DNA of 50,957 bases from Labilibaculum sp. K2S (GTDB lineage: Bacteria; Bacteroidota; Bacteroidia; Bacteroidales; Marinifilaceae), in NCBI RefSeq assembly GCF_030372765.1, contig NZ_JAUCMW010000027.1:1-50957 (forward strand), written 5' to 3'. This document shows positions 1-7,800 of the stretch, piece after piece. Position numbers and translations under genes: made by a program. The notes beneath the pieces are model-generated. The model saw nothing but the letters and a program-made list of their open reading frames with translations, did not search any database and was not told the DNA's origin. Position 1 is the stretch's first letter. Each line of letters opens with the position of its first letter.

Positions 1-94
1 TAACTGCTAACTGCTAACTGCTAACTGCTAACTGCTAACTGCTAACTGCTAACTGCTAACTGCTAACTGCTAACTGCTAACTGCTAACTGCTAA
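1..94. repeat. Heptanucleotide tandem array (TAACTGC)x13
   Basis: Thirteen perfect copies of TAACTGC fill positions 1-91, followed by a partial TAA. The array touches the window edge, so its full length is unknown. It ends 10 bp from the alaS stop codon. Because the unit is 7 bp, the TAA in each unit appears in all three plus-strand frames within 21 bp, so no plus-strand frame can be read through it. Perfect copies suggest recent slippage expansion. Confidence 0.97.
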
Positions 95-104
95 TTGTCC
101 GTAA

Positions 105-2738
105 TTAAGCTTCAATCTTATGAAGAACCATTTTTTTGGCAACTTCAATTGCTTTTTCAAGTCCCTGAGGATCTTTACCACCAGCAGATGCAAAGAATGG
201 TTGTCCGCCACCGCCGCCTTTAATTTCTTTGGCAGCTTCACGAATAATAGCTCCGGCATTTAAATCGTATTCTTTTACCAGATTATCCGAGAACATGATG
301 GTAATGTTTGCTTTTCCATCCAAATCGGCGCCCGAAATAAATACAAGATTGTCTACTTCTCCTTTTAGTTGGAATGCGATATCTTTAATATCACCTGCGC
401 TGGCAACGGCAATTGATTCAGCAATAATATTAACATCATTCGTTACCGAGATATTTCCTTTCAAATCATTCTTAACGATTTTCAAACGATCTTTTACGAA
501 CCCATCCAAATCCTTTTTCAAACCTGAATTCTCATTCATTAAATCAGTAATGTTCTTAATCAGATTCTGATTTGATTTAAAAATGCGTTCAATCTCTTTT
601 AAGGTATTCAACTTATCGTTGATAAATTGTTCGGCTTTAACAGCAGTAATTGCTTCAATTCTTCTCACTCCGGCAGCAATCGCACTTTCCGATGTGATTT
701 TGAAATACCCGATTTGACCAGTGGCCTCTACGTGCGTGCCACCGCAAAGCTCAACTGAATCATTAAATCTAATAACACGAACCAAATCGCCGTATTTTTC
801 ACCAAATAAAGCCATTGCACCAAGGTTTACAGCCTCAGCCATTGGTATGTTATTCTTTATTTCGATAGAGATATTCTCACGAATTTTAACATTCACAATT
901 TCTTCTACCTTGGCAATTTCTTCTTCAGTAAGTTTCTGAAAATGCGAGAAATCGAAACGCAAATGATCAGCATTAACAAGAGATCCCTTTTGTTCAACAT
1001 GCTCGCCCAATATTTCGCGAAGTGCATGGTGCATTAGGTGAGTTGCCGTATGGTTATTTGCAATTAAAGTTCTTTTGCTTTCGCTGACTACAGCCTTAAA
1101 TATAACAGTCGGATCTTTTGGTAATTCTTTTGCAAAATGAACAATTAATCCATTTTCCTTTTTCGTGTCGATAATAGAGATTTTTTCTTCATTCGCTTCA
1201 ATGTATCCGGTATCTCCAATTTGTCCGCCACTTTCACCATAAAAAGGTGTGATATTGAAAACCATTTGATATTGGTCTTTATCTTTCGAAGAAATTTTAC
1301 GGTAACGGGTAATTCTTACATCAGTAGTCAGGTAATCGTAACCAACAAATTCTTCTACGTCATCTTTTAAAATCTCAATCCAATCGCCGGTATCAACAGA
1401 TGTTGCGGAACGTGAACGATTTTTTTGAGCTTCCATTTCTTCATTGAATTCTCTGCGGTTAATAACCAAATCATTTTCTTTCAAAATCAATTCAGTTAAA
1501 TCCAATGGAAAACCATAGGTGTCGTACAATTCAAAAGCCACCTTGCCTGATACAACTTTGTAGTCTTCCGATTTTGTTTTATCAATAATTTGATCCAATA
1601 GGCGAATTCCGTTTTCGAGTGTTCTTAAGAAAGAGTTTTCCTCTTCCATTACTACCTTTTCGATTAAGTTTTGTTGCTTAATCAGTTCAGGGAAATGTTT
1701 TCCCATCACTTCAATTAGTACCGGAATTAAACGATACATAAATGGCTCTTTAAAACCAAGAAAAGTATAGCCGTAACGAACAGCTCTTCTCAAAATTCTT
1801 CGGATTACATAACCAGCTTTATTGTTTGAAGGCAATTGTCCGTCGGTAATTGCAAAAGCAATGGTTCTAATGTGGTCGGCAATTACTCTAAGGGCAATAT
1901 CAATTTCCTCATTTTTTCCATATTCCTTTGCACTCATTTTTGCAATTGTCTGAATAATTGGCTGGAATACATCAGTATCATAGTTTGATGTTTTTCCCTG
2001 CATAGCCATGCACAAACGCTCAAATCCCATCCCGGTATCAACATGCTGATGAGGCAAAGCTTCCAGAGAACTATCTGCTTTGCGATTGTATTGCATAAAT
2101 ACAAGATTCCAAATCTCAATTACCTGCGGGTGATCTTTATTTACCAAATCACGTCCGGCAACTAATTTTCGTTCTTCATCACTACGTAAATCAACATGAA
2201 TTTCGGAACAAGGTCCACATGGCCCTGTATCACCCATTTCCCAAAAATTATCTTTTTTATTTCCGTTTATAATTTGTTCGGCAGGAAGAAATTTAGCCCA
2301 TAATTCAGCCGCTTCATCATCACGGCCTAATTTATCATCAGCACTTCCTTCAAAAACAGAAGCGTACAATCTATCTTGCGGCAATTTGAATACTTCGGTT
2401 AGAAGTTCCCACGCCCAATTGATGGCATCTTCTTTAAAGTAATCACCAAACGACCAGTTACCCAACATTTCAAACATGGTATGATGGTAGGTGTCGTGAC
2501 CAACCTCCTCTAAATCGTTGTGTTTTCCTGAAACGCGCAGGCACTTTTGTGAGTTGGCAATTCGTTTGTATTTAATGGGTGTGTTACCCAAAAAAATATC
2601 CTTAAATTGATTCATTCCCGCATTGGTGAACATTAAAGTTGGATCATCTTTAATAACCATTGGCGCCGAAGAAACAGTCTTATGTTTTTTTGAGGCAAAG
2701 AAATCCAAAAATGCCTGTCTGATTTCGTTAGAATTCAT
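105..2738 (-). CDS. alaS: Alanine--tRNA ligase
   Basis: Class II aminoacyl-tRNA synthetase that charges tRNA-Ala in the cytoplasm. The 877-residue length is normal for bacterial AlaS. An N-terminal class II catalytic core (about residues 1-240) is followed by a tRNA-recognition region. The editing domain carries the zinc-site motifs HTATH (H563 and H567) and CGGTH (C665). The C-terminal DHHA1 region has the glycine-rich stretch GGGGGQPF close to the end. The ATG at 2738 starts MNSNEIRQAFLDFF, the usual AlaS N-terminus. The gene is divergent from the M23 peptidase gene. A TAnnTTTG-type element (TAACTTTG, minus strand, 2790-2783) lies 45 bp upstream without a clear -33 partner. The stop is almost in contact with the heptamer array. 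Confidence 0.98.
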   Translation of the reverse strand: MNSNEIRQAFLDFFASKKHKTVSSAPMVIKDDPTLMFTNAGMNQFKDIFLGNTPIKYKRIANSQKCLRVSGKHNDLEEVGHDTYHHTMFEMLGNWSFGDYFKEDAINWAWELLTEVFKLPQDRLYASVFEGSADDKLGRDDEAAELWAKFLPAEQIINGNKKDNFWEMGDTGPCGPCSEIHVDLRSDEERKLVAGRDLVNKDHPQVIEIWNLVFMQYNRKADSSLEALPHQHVDTGMGFERLCMAMQGKTSNYDTDVFQPIIQTIAKMSAKEYGKNEEIDIALRVIADHIRTIAFAITDGQLPSNNKAGYVIRRILRRAVRYGYTFLGFKEPFMYRLIPVLIEVMGKHFPELIKQQNLIEKVVMEEENSFLRTLENGIRLLDQIIDKTKSEDYKVVSGKVAFELYDTYGFPLDLTELILKENDLVINRREFNEEMEAQKNRSRSATSVDTGDWIEILKDDVEEFVGYDYLTTDVRITRYRKISSKDKDQYQMVFNITPFYGESGGQIGDTGYIEANEEKISIIDTKKENGLIVHFAKELPKDPTVIFKAVVSESKRTLIANNHTATHLMHHALREILGEHVEQKGSLVNADHLRFDFSHFQKLTEEEIAKVEEIVNVKIRENISIEIKNNIPMAEAVNLGAMALFGEKYGDLVRVIRFNDSVELCGGTHVEATGQIGYFKITSESAIAAGVRRIEAITAVKAEQFINDKLNTLKEIERIFKSNQNLIKNITDLMNENSGLKKDLDGFVKDRLKIVKNDLKGNISVTNDVNIIAESIAVASAGDIKDIAFQLKGEVDNLVFISGADLDGKANITIMFSDNLVKEYDLNAGAIIREAAKEIKGGGGGQPFFASAGGKDPQGLEKAIEVAKKMVLHKIEA

Positions 2739-2779
2739 GTGTTACTATGTTTTATATCAATCTGATTTGTAGACTTAGC

Positions 2780-2809
2780 TTGCAAAGTTAGATTATTTCC
2801 TTAATTTTG
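2780..2809 (+). promoter_or_regulatory. Bacteroidota-type promoter of the M23 peptidase gene
   Basis: TTG at 2780-2782, a 19-bp spacer, then TAATTTTG at 2802-2809. This matches the TTG-N19-TAnnTTTG pattern of the Bacteroidota primary sigma factor. The start codon follows 59 bp downstream. Confidence 0.65.
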
Positions 2810-2868
2810 TTAGCTGTGGAGGGAAAAAGTTTAGGCTTTTTTCTGTAAAAAAAATCTAAAAATATTAC

Positions 2869-3837
2869 ATGGCGAAGACTAAGTATCGGTTTAACCCAGA
2901 GTCTATTAGTTACGAAAAAGTAGAGGCCAATTTTAAGACGAAAATAATAAACGTTCTTAAACACATGGCTTCAAGTTCAGTACTCGCCATTGTAATGGTT
3001 GTGGTATTGTTCTATTTTTTCGGATCTCCAAAAGAGAGATCTCTCATTCGTGAAAATCAGCAATTAATTGCACAATATACCCGCCTTAATTCAGAGTTGG
3101 CAAAACTTCAAAACGTTTTAACGGATCTTGAGCAACGGGATGATAATATTTATCGGGTAATTTTTGAGGCGGAACCGATTCATTCCAATATTCGAAAAGC
3201 TGGTTATGGAGGTGTAAACCGATATAGTAATTTGGAGAATCTGGAAAATTCAGAATTGGTTATTTCAACCAATAAAAAGATTGATCGTATTGCCAAGTCG
3301 ATGTACGTTCAGACCAAATCTTACGATGACGTTGAAGTAATGGTAAAGAACAAGTTTAAAATGCTTGCATCTATTCCTGCTATTATGCCTATTGCAATAA
3401 AAGATTTTGGAAGAATTTCATCAGGTTACGGATGGAGAATTCATCCAATTTATAAAACCCGTAAATTTCATGATGGAATGGATTTTAACGGAACCATTGG
3501 AACGCCAATATATGCAACTGGTGATGGTGTGGTTAGCTATAAGAATACGGAGAGGGGATACGGCAAAAAAATTGTAATTGACCACGGTTTTGGATATAAA
3601 ACCGTATATGCTCACCTTGATGGCTACAACGTGAAAGCCGGACAGAAAGTAAGACGGGGAGAAGTTATTGCTTTCCTTGGGAATACAGGTTCATCAACGG
3701 GACCTCATATCCATTATGAAGTAAGGAAGAATAATAAGACGATTGATCCTATCAACTATTTTTTTAACGATTTAACAGCCGACGAGTATGACAGTATGGT
3801 TGCTTACGCTGCTAACACTGGTCAAACAATGGATTAG
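2869..3837 (+). CDS. Membrane-anchored M23 family metalloendopeptidase
   Basis: Predicted zinc peptidase acting on peptidoglycan cross-links, anchored in the inner membrane and facing the periplasm. A single transmembrane segment lies at about residues 28-50, followed by a coiled-coil stretch at about 55-90 (RENQQLIAQY onward). The LytM/M23 domain occupies about residues 183-305. It contains H201 and D205 (HDGMD) and the HIH motif (H280, H282), so all expected zinc ligands are present and the enzyme should be active rather than an EnvC-like pseudoenzyme. The gene has its own promoter and is followed by a strong hairpin terminator. This layout (TM, coiled coil, M23) is standard in Bacteroidota; the exact substrate cannot be told from sequence. 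Confidence 0.93.
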   Translation: MAKTKYRFNPESISYEKVEANFKTKIINVLKHMASSSVLAIVMVVVLFYFFGSPKERSLIRENQQLIAQYTRLNSELAKLQNVLTDLEQRDDNIYRVIFEAEPIHSNIRKAGYGGVNRYSNLENLENSELVISTNKKIDRIAKSMYVQTKSYDDVEVMVKNKFKMLASIPAIMPIAIKDFGRISSGYGWRIHPIYKTRKFHDGMDFNGTIGTPIYATGDGVVSYKNTERGYGKKIVIDHGFGYKTVYAHLDGYNVKAGQKVRRGEVIAFLGNTGSSTGPHIHYEVRKNNKTIDPINYFFNDLTADEYDSMVAYAANTGQTMD

Positions 3838-3869
3838 TTCTATCGAAAGAAAATAGGAAAGCATAAAAA

Positions 3870-3908
3870 AGTGGCACGGGAAATATTATTTCGTGCCATT
3901 TTATTTGT
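3870..3908 (+). terminator. Rho-independent terminator after the M23 peptidase gene
   Basis: TGGCACG (3872-3878) pairs with CGTGCCA (3892-3898), extended by AAAT/ATTT inside the loop, and is followed directly by TTTTATTT. Confidence 0.85.
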
Positions 3909-3987
3909 TACTTTAGATGATAAATTGTCCTAATCGGTTCATTTCTATACAATTTATTTGGCTTGTGAAATTTAAATCGTAACATCG

Positions 3988-4323
3988 GTGCCTTACAAAG
4001 AAAAAAAAATCGAAAAATTATATTATGCCATTGGCGAAGTAGCTGAGATGTTTCAGGTAAATACTTCTTTGATTCGATTTTGGGAAAAGGAATTTGATAT
4101 TATAAAACCTAAAAAGAATAAGAAGGGAAATCGGTTTTTCACACAAGCGGATATTGAAAATTTTCATTTGATATTTCATTTAGTGAAAGAAAGAGGGATG
4201 ACTCTTAAAGGAGCTCAGCTCAAGTTGAAAGAAAATAAAGAAGATACTGAGAATAATTTTGCTGTTGTTACCCGTTTACAGGAAATTAAAGGCCTTCTTC
4301 TTGAAATTAAGGAAGAATTGTAA
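3988..4323 (+). CDS. MerR-family transcriptional regulator (short)
   Basis: A 111-residue protein with a MerR-type winged helix-turn-helix: YAIGEVAEMFQV at about residues 12-23, then IRFWEKEF and the wing GNRFFTQADIENF. It has only a short C-terminal helix (TRLQEIKGLLLEIKEEL) and no effector-binding domain or metal-binding cysteines, so the inducer is unknown. The start is GTG at 3988; no ATG lies upstream in frame near enough to be better. It sits 13 bp before the Nif3-like gene and probably shares its transcript. Short MerR proteins of this kind are common and conserved in Bacteroidota. Confidence 0.88.
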   Translation: MPYKEKKIEKLYYAIGEVAEMFQVNTSLIRFWEKEFDIIKPKKNKKGNRFFTQADIENFHLIFHLVKERGMTLKGAQLKLKENKEDTENNFAVVTRLQEIKGLLLEIKEEL

Positions 4324-4336
4324 TTTGTAAATTTTA

Positions 4337-5437
4337 TTGAAATTGAAAGTAAGAGATATTGTTTCATCTATCGAGGAGATGGCTCCTTTGACCTATCAGG
4401 AATCATACGACAATTCAGGTTTACTGGTTGGTAGTTACGATTCAGATGTTGCCGGTGTTCTTATTTGTTTGGATGTTATAGAGAGTGTAGTTGAGGAAGC
4501 CATTAAGAAAGGGGTAAATTTAATTATTGCTCATCATCCTATTGTTTTTAAAGGGTTAAAGCGGTTTAATGGGAGTAATTATGTTGAGAGAACAGTAATT
4601 CTTGCCATTCAAAATAATATTTCAATTTATGCCGCCCATACCAATTTAGATTCAGTAAAAGGTGGAGTGAGCGATCGTATTTGCGATTTAATCGGACTTC
4701 AAAACAGGAGGATTTTATCTCCGGTAAGCGAAGATCTTTATAAGTTGGTAACATTTGTACCCAATAAGTTTGCTCAAGAAGTTAGAGATGCTTTGTTTGA
4801 AGCAGGAGCCGGAAGCATAGGGAATTACGATTCCTGCAGTTATGCTGTTGAAGGCACAGGAAGCTTTAGAGGCGGAGAGAATACAGATCCGTTTGTGGGT
4901 GAAAAAGGGAAATTGCATTTAGAGCCTGAAGTTCGTATCGAAACTATTTTCCCAAAGCATTTAAAGGGAGCAATATGCTCGGCACTTCTAAAAAATCATC
5001 CTTACGAGGAAGTTGCTTTTGATATTTATCGACTCGAAAATGACAACAAGCAGGTAGGATTGGGTATGATTGGTGAACTTGCAGTACCCGAAGAGCCACT
5101 TTTCTTCTTAAGAAGGATAAAGGAAATATTCGGATCGGCATGTGTAAAACACACCCAAATTAGTAAGAGAAAAATTAAAACCGTTGCAGTATGTGGTGGG
5201 AGTGGAAGCTCCTTGCTGCGTAAGGCTATCAGCCGGAAAGCTGATGTTTTTGTATCAGGAGATTTTAAATATCATGAGTTTTTTGATGCCGAAGGCAGAA
5301 TAATAATTGCCGATATCGGACATTACGAAAGTGAACAATTTACAAGAGATATTTTTTATGAGATTGTTACAAAAAAATTCCCTAACTTTGCGGTTTATAT
5401 TTCAGAGATAAATTCGAATCCAATAAATTATTTGTAA
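4337..5437 (+). CDS. Nif3-like dinuclear metal-centre protein
   Basis: Member of the NIF3/YbgI family of hexameric proteins with a two-metal site. Its cellular function is unsettled. Metal-binding motifs are visible: AHHP (H66, H67) and HTNLD (H101, D105) in the N-terminal half, and GHYESEQF in the C-terminal half. At 366 residues it is the long form, with a central insert of roughly 100 residues (from about LYKLVTFVPN to FDIYRLEN) as in other Bacteroidota and Firmicutes versions. The start is TTG at 4337 (MKLKVRDIVSSIEE). A second TTG lies two codons later, so the exact start is uncertain by six bases. The stop is 5 bp before the zinc-ribbon gene, a pairing widespread in Bacteroidota. Confidence 0.94.
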   Translation: MKLKVRDIVSSIEEMAPLTYQESYDNSGLLVGSYDSDVAGVLICLDVIESVVEEAIKKGVNLIIAHHPIVFKGLKRFNGSNYVERTVILAIQNNISIYAAHTNLDSVKGGVSDRICDLIGLQNRRILSPVSEDLYKLVTFVPNKFAQEVRDALFEAGAGSIGNYDSCSYAVEGTGSFRGGENTDPFVGEKGKLHLEPEVRIETIFPKHLKGAICSALLKNHPYEEVAFDIYRLENDNKQVGLGMIGELAVPEEPLFFLRRIKEIFGSACVKHTQISKRKIKTVAVCGGSGSSLLRKAISRKADVFVSGDFKYHEFFDAEGRIIIADIGHYESEQFTRDIFYEIVTKKFPNFAVYISEINSNPINYL

Positions 5438-5442
5438 AACAT

Positions 5443-6279
5443 ATGACTACACAAGATCCAAAGGCTTCAGATTTTAAGGATATTTCAGTAGAAGATAAAT
5501 TGCGCACAATGTACGAAATGCAATGTGTTGATTCTGAAGTAGACCAAATTAGAACGCTAAGGGGAGAGCTTCCATTAGAAGTTCAGGATTTGGAAGATGA
5601 AATTGCAGGTCTTGATACTAGGATTGCCAACCTAAATAATGAGGTAAAAGATTTAGTTGAAACTGTTGCGAAGAAAAAACAAGAAATTAAAGAAGCGGGA
5701 TTACTTATTAAGAAGTATGAAGCTCAACAAATGAATGTTCGTAACAATCGTGAATTTGATTCTATTTCAAAAGAAATTGAATTTCAAAATTTAGAAATTG
5801 AATTGTGCGAAAAGAGAATTAAAGAATTTACTTCGGAAATCGCCACTAAAAAAGCTGTAATTGAAAACTCAGATAAAGTTTTTGCTGATAGAAAAGCTGA
5901 TTTAGAAGGAAAAAAAGGTGAGCTTGATGCAATTGTATCAGAAACTCAAATTGAAGAAGAAAAATTGGTTGCTTCGTCTGCTTCGTATAGAAAAAAAATA
6001 GAGCCAAGATTGTTAACAGCTTATTCACGAATTCGTTCAAATGCAAGAAATGGTCTTGCAGTTGTGACTGTTGAGCGTGATGCATGTGGTGGTTGTTTCA
6101 ATAAGATTCCACCTCAGCGCCAGATGGATATTCGTTCTCGTAAAAAGATTATCGTTTGTGAATATTGCGGACGAATTTTGGTAGATCGTTTTATTGTTGA
6201 TTATGACAATAGCATGGAGGAAGCAGAAAAAGCTGAACAAGCTGAAAAGCCAAAAAGAAGAACTCGTAAAAAAGAATAA
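5443..6279 (+). CDS. Zinc-ribbon coiled-coil protein (C4-type, CT398-like)
   Basis: A 278-residue protein with a long charged coiled coil (about residues 20-190) and a C-terminal four-cysteine zinc ribbon: CGGC (C215, C218) and CEYC (C239, C242). The tail is lysine/arginine-rich (PKRRTRKKE). Related structures suggest a nucleic-acid-related or scaffold role, but no enzyme activity is known. It is 5 bp downstream of the Nif3 gene and the last gene of that operon, since a strong terminator follows. Constant pairing with Nif3 suggests a shared function (inference). Confidence 0.9.
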   Translation: MTTQDPKASDFKDISVEDKLRTMYEMQCVDSEVDQIRTLRGELPLEVQDLEDEIAGLDTRIANLNNEVKDLVETVAKKKQEIKEAGLLIKKYEAQQMNVRNNREFDSISKEIEFQNLEIELCEKRIKEFTSEIATKKAVIENSDKVFADRKADLEGKKGELDAIVSETQIEEEKLVASSASYRKKIEPRLLTAYSRIRSNARNGLAVVTVERDACGGCFNKIPPQRQMDIRSRKKIIVCEYCGRILVDRFIVDYDNSMEEAEKAEQAEKPKRRTRKKE

Positions 6280-6300
6280 TACAATTCTTAATATCATATA

Positions 6301-6336
6301 AAAAGCTGTTTCATTTTTTTGAAACAGCTTTTTTTG
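6301..6336 (+). terminator. Rho-independent terminator of the MerR-Nif3-zinc ribbon operon
   Basis: AAAAGCTGTTTCA (from 6301) pairs with TGAAACAGCTTTT around a T-rich loop and runs into a T tract ending at 6335. The arms are A- and T-flanked on both strands, so it could act in both directions. Confidence 0.9.
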
Positions 6337-6402
6337 ATGTGAATATTTTGTTGCAGTTGTACGAATTGTCTGCATCTTAAAAAATCTTCCCCGTGTTTTT
6401 AT

Positions 6403-6410
6403 TATTTTTG
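6403..6410 (+). promoter_or_regulatory. Possible -7 element of the thioredoxin-like gene
   Basis: TATTTTTG matches the TAnnTTTG -7 consensus of Bacteroidota and lies 28 bp before the start codon. I find no TTG at the expected -33 distance, so this is only a partial match. Confidence 0.35.
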
Positions 6411-6438
6411 GAATCTATCTTAAAACGGAATTTGCGTT

Positions 6439-6762
6439 ATGAACTTATCATTGTCCGGATTGGAAGCTCTTAAAGAGAAAAGGGAATCATTTTATATTTA
6501 CTTTTCGGCGCCTTCTTGTGCAGTATGCGAGGTGTTATCACCAAAACTTAAGAGCATGATGAGGGAACAGTTTCCAAATTTGAAAGCTTTTCATGTTGAT
6601 AATTCGCAACAACCCGAAATTGCGGCACAATTAGGCTTATATACCAATCCAGGTTTATTGGTTTATTTGGATGGAAAAGAATTTTTACGCAGAAGCCGTG
6701 CAATTAGTGTAACGCAAGTCGAAGAGGAGATCAGACGTACCTATGGGCTCCTTTTTGATTAG
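6439..6762 (+). CDS. Thioredoxin-family protein
   Basis: A 107-residue thioredoxin-fold protein with the redox motif CAVC (C27, C30) after the strand FYIYFSAPS. The cis-proline region is YTNPGLLVYLDG, and the length matches a single thioredoxin domain. There is no signal peptide, so it is probably cytoplasmic. CAVC is not the classic CGPC, so it is a thioredoxin-like reductase or chaperone partner rather than housekeeping TrxA. It stands alone between two terminators and converges with the CoA-binding gene. Confidence 0.88.
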   Translation: MNLSLSGLEALKEKRESFYIYFSAPSCAVCEVLSPKLKSMMREQFPNLKAFHVDNSQQPEIAAQLGLYTNPGLLVYLDGKEFLRRSRAISVTQVEEEIRRTYGLLFD

Positions 6763-6786
6763 AGACGCCAAAGCATAGCGTCTCTC
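6761..6786. terminator. Hairpin between convergent genes
   Basis: AGAGACGC (6761-6768) pairs perfectly with GCGTCTCT (6779-6786). It begins at the thioredoxin stop codon and lies before the end of the convergent CoA-binding gene. The following bases are only moderately T-rich, so termination strength is uncertain. Confidence 0.55.
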
Positions 6787-6797
6787 TATATCGTTAT

Positions 6798-7157
6798 CTA
6801 ATAAACTCCTGTGCGAAGCATTACCAGAGGACAGGCCTCTTCTGTTTCTATTCCCAAAGCATTTGCTTTTCGGTAGAATTCCGGATTTTCGGTTCCCGGA
6901 GGGAATAGAATTCTTTCAGGTTTCAAACCTATTATGTAATCGTAATAGGGTTCTTGATTTTTTGGAGAAAGGTAAACAGCAACCGTTTCAACTTTTCTTT
7001 CATATGGACGACCGACATTAATTTCAACGTCGGAAATTTTGCCTTCTTTGTTTCCAACAGCAATGGTTTCGATATCATGCTCACGCAGCAAACGCACACA
7101 TTGATTTGAATATCTTTCCTCGTTTAGACTGGCACCAATAACAACTGTCTTTCTCAT
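6798..7157 (-). CDS. CoA-binding domain protein (YccU-like)
   Basis: A 119-residue single-domain protein of the CoA_binding_2 type: a Rossmann start TVVIGASLNEERYSNQCV, later IIGLKPERILFPPGTEN, and EEACPLVML near the end. Family members bind CoA, but the physiological role is unknown. It has its own promoter at 7224-7195 and is separated from ispF by a terminator, so it is probably transcribed alone. Confidence 0.85.
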   Translation of the reverse strand: MRKTVVIGASLNEERYSNQCVRLLREHDIETIAVGNKEGKISDVEINVGRPYERKVETVAVYLSPKNQEPYYDYIIGLKPERILFPPGTENPEFYRKANALGIETEEACPLVMLRTGVY

Positions 7158-7194
7158 TGTGGAGTAGTTTAAGTATTTATATATCTATATACAA

Positions 7195-7224
7195 CAAATA
7201 TAGTAAAATGGAGAAATTATCAAA
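7195..7224 (-). promoter_or_regulatory. Bacteroidota-type promoter of the CoA-binding gene
   Basis: On the minus strand TTTG (7224-7221), an 18-bp spacer and TATATTTG (7202-7195), a full match to the Bacteroidota primary promoter. It lies 38 bp before the start codon. Confidence 0.65.
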
Positions 7225-7261
7225 GAGGAGTAAGAGATAAGATGGATTTTATTTTACGCAA

Positions 7262-7297
7262 AAAAACCTTCCTGAAATTACTTCATGGAAGGTTTTT
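7262..7297. terminator. Terminator after ispF
   Basis: AAAAACCTTCC (7262-7272) pairs perfectly with GGAAGGTTTTT (7287-7297) around a 14-base loop. On the minus strand it ends in a U tract just after the ispF stop codon and closes the porU-porV-ispF unit. Confidence 0.9.
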
Positions 7298-7322
7298 AAC
7301 CAATTAAAACTACTGAGTGTGT

Positions 7323-7799
7323 TTATTTTTGGATTAAAACTGTGGCGTAAGCGACAATACCATCTTCGGTACCCACAAAACCCAGTTTTTCCGTTGTTGT
7401 TGCTTTTATTGCTAAATCTTCCCAATCAATTTCCATTACATCCGAAAGCACTTTTTGCATTTCAGGAATTATCTGTTTAATTTTTGGTTGTTGTAGTGCT
7501 ATTGTTGCATCAATATTTCCAATTGAAAAACCCTTTTCGGCGATCAGCCTAACTGTTTCTTTCAAAAGTATTTTACTGTCAATGTTCTTAAAATCATTGG
7601 AAGTATCCGGGAAATGATATCCAATATCACGCATATTGGCTGCACCAAGCAGAGCATCACAAATAGCGTGAATCAATACATCACCATCCGAATGGGCAAC
7701 GCAACCTTTACTATGGGTTAATTTTATTCCTCCCAGCCAAAATTCTTCTCCTTCGGCTAATTGATGAACATCGTAACCAAATCCTACTCTAATCTTCAT
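7323..7799 (-). CDS. ispF: 2-C-methyl-D-erythritol 2,4-cyclodiphosphate synthase
   Basis: Fifth enzyme of the non-mevalonate (MEP) isoprenoid pathway, converting the CDP-methylerythritol phosphate intermediate to the cyclic diphosphate with loss of CMP. At 158 residues it is normal for IspF. Metal ligands are visible: D10 and H12 in GYDVHQL, and H44 in HSDGDVLIHAICDALLGA. The substrate-binding DIGYHFPDT motif follows. The start codon lies one base after the porV stop, so it is translated from the porU-porV transcript. Linkage of an isoprenoid gene to T9SS genes is probably historical rather than functional. Confidence 0.97.
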   Translation of the reverse strand: MKIRVGFGYDVHQLAEGEEFWLGGIKLTHSKGCVAHSDGDVLIHAICDALLGAANMRDIGYHFPDTSNDFKNIDSKILLKETVRLIAEKGFSIGNIDATIALQQPKIKQIIPEMQKVLSDVMEIDWEDLAIKATTTEKLGFVGTEDGIVAYATVLIQK

Positions 7800-7800
7800 C

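Noticed and set aside
1..94. CRISPR array
   Set aside because: The 7-bp units are contiguous without spacers, and no cas genes are present.
3872..3886. Sigma-54-like TGGCAC site
   Set aside because: It is part of the terminator stem after the M23 gene, and no TTGC lies at the required distance.
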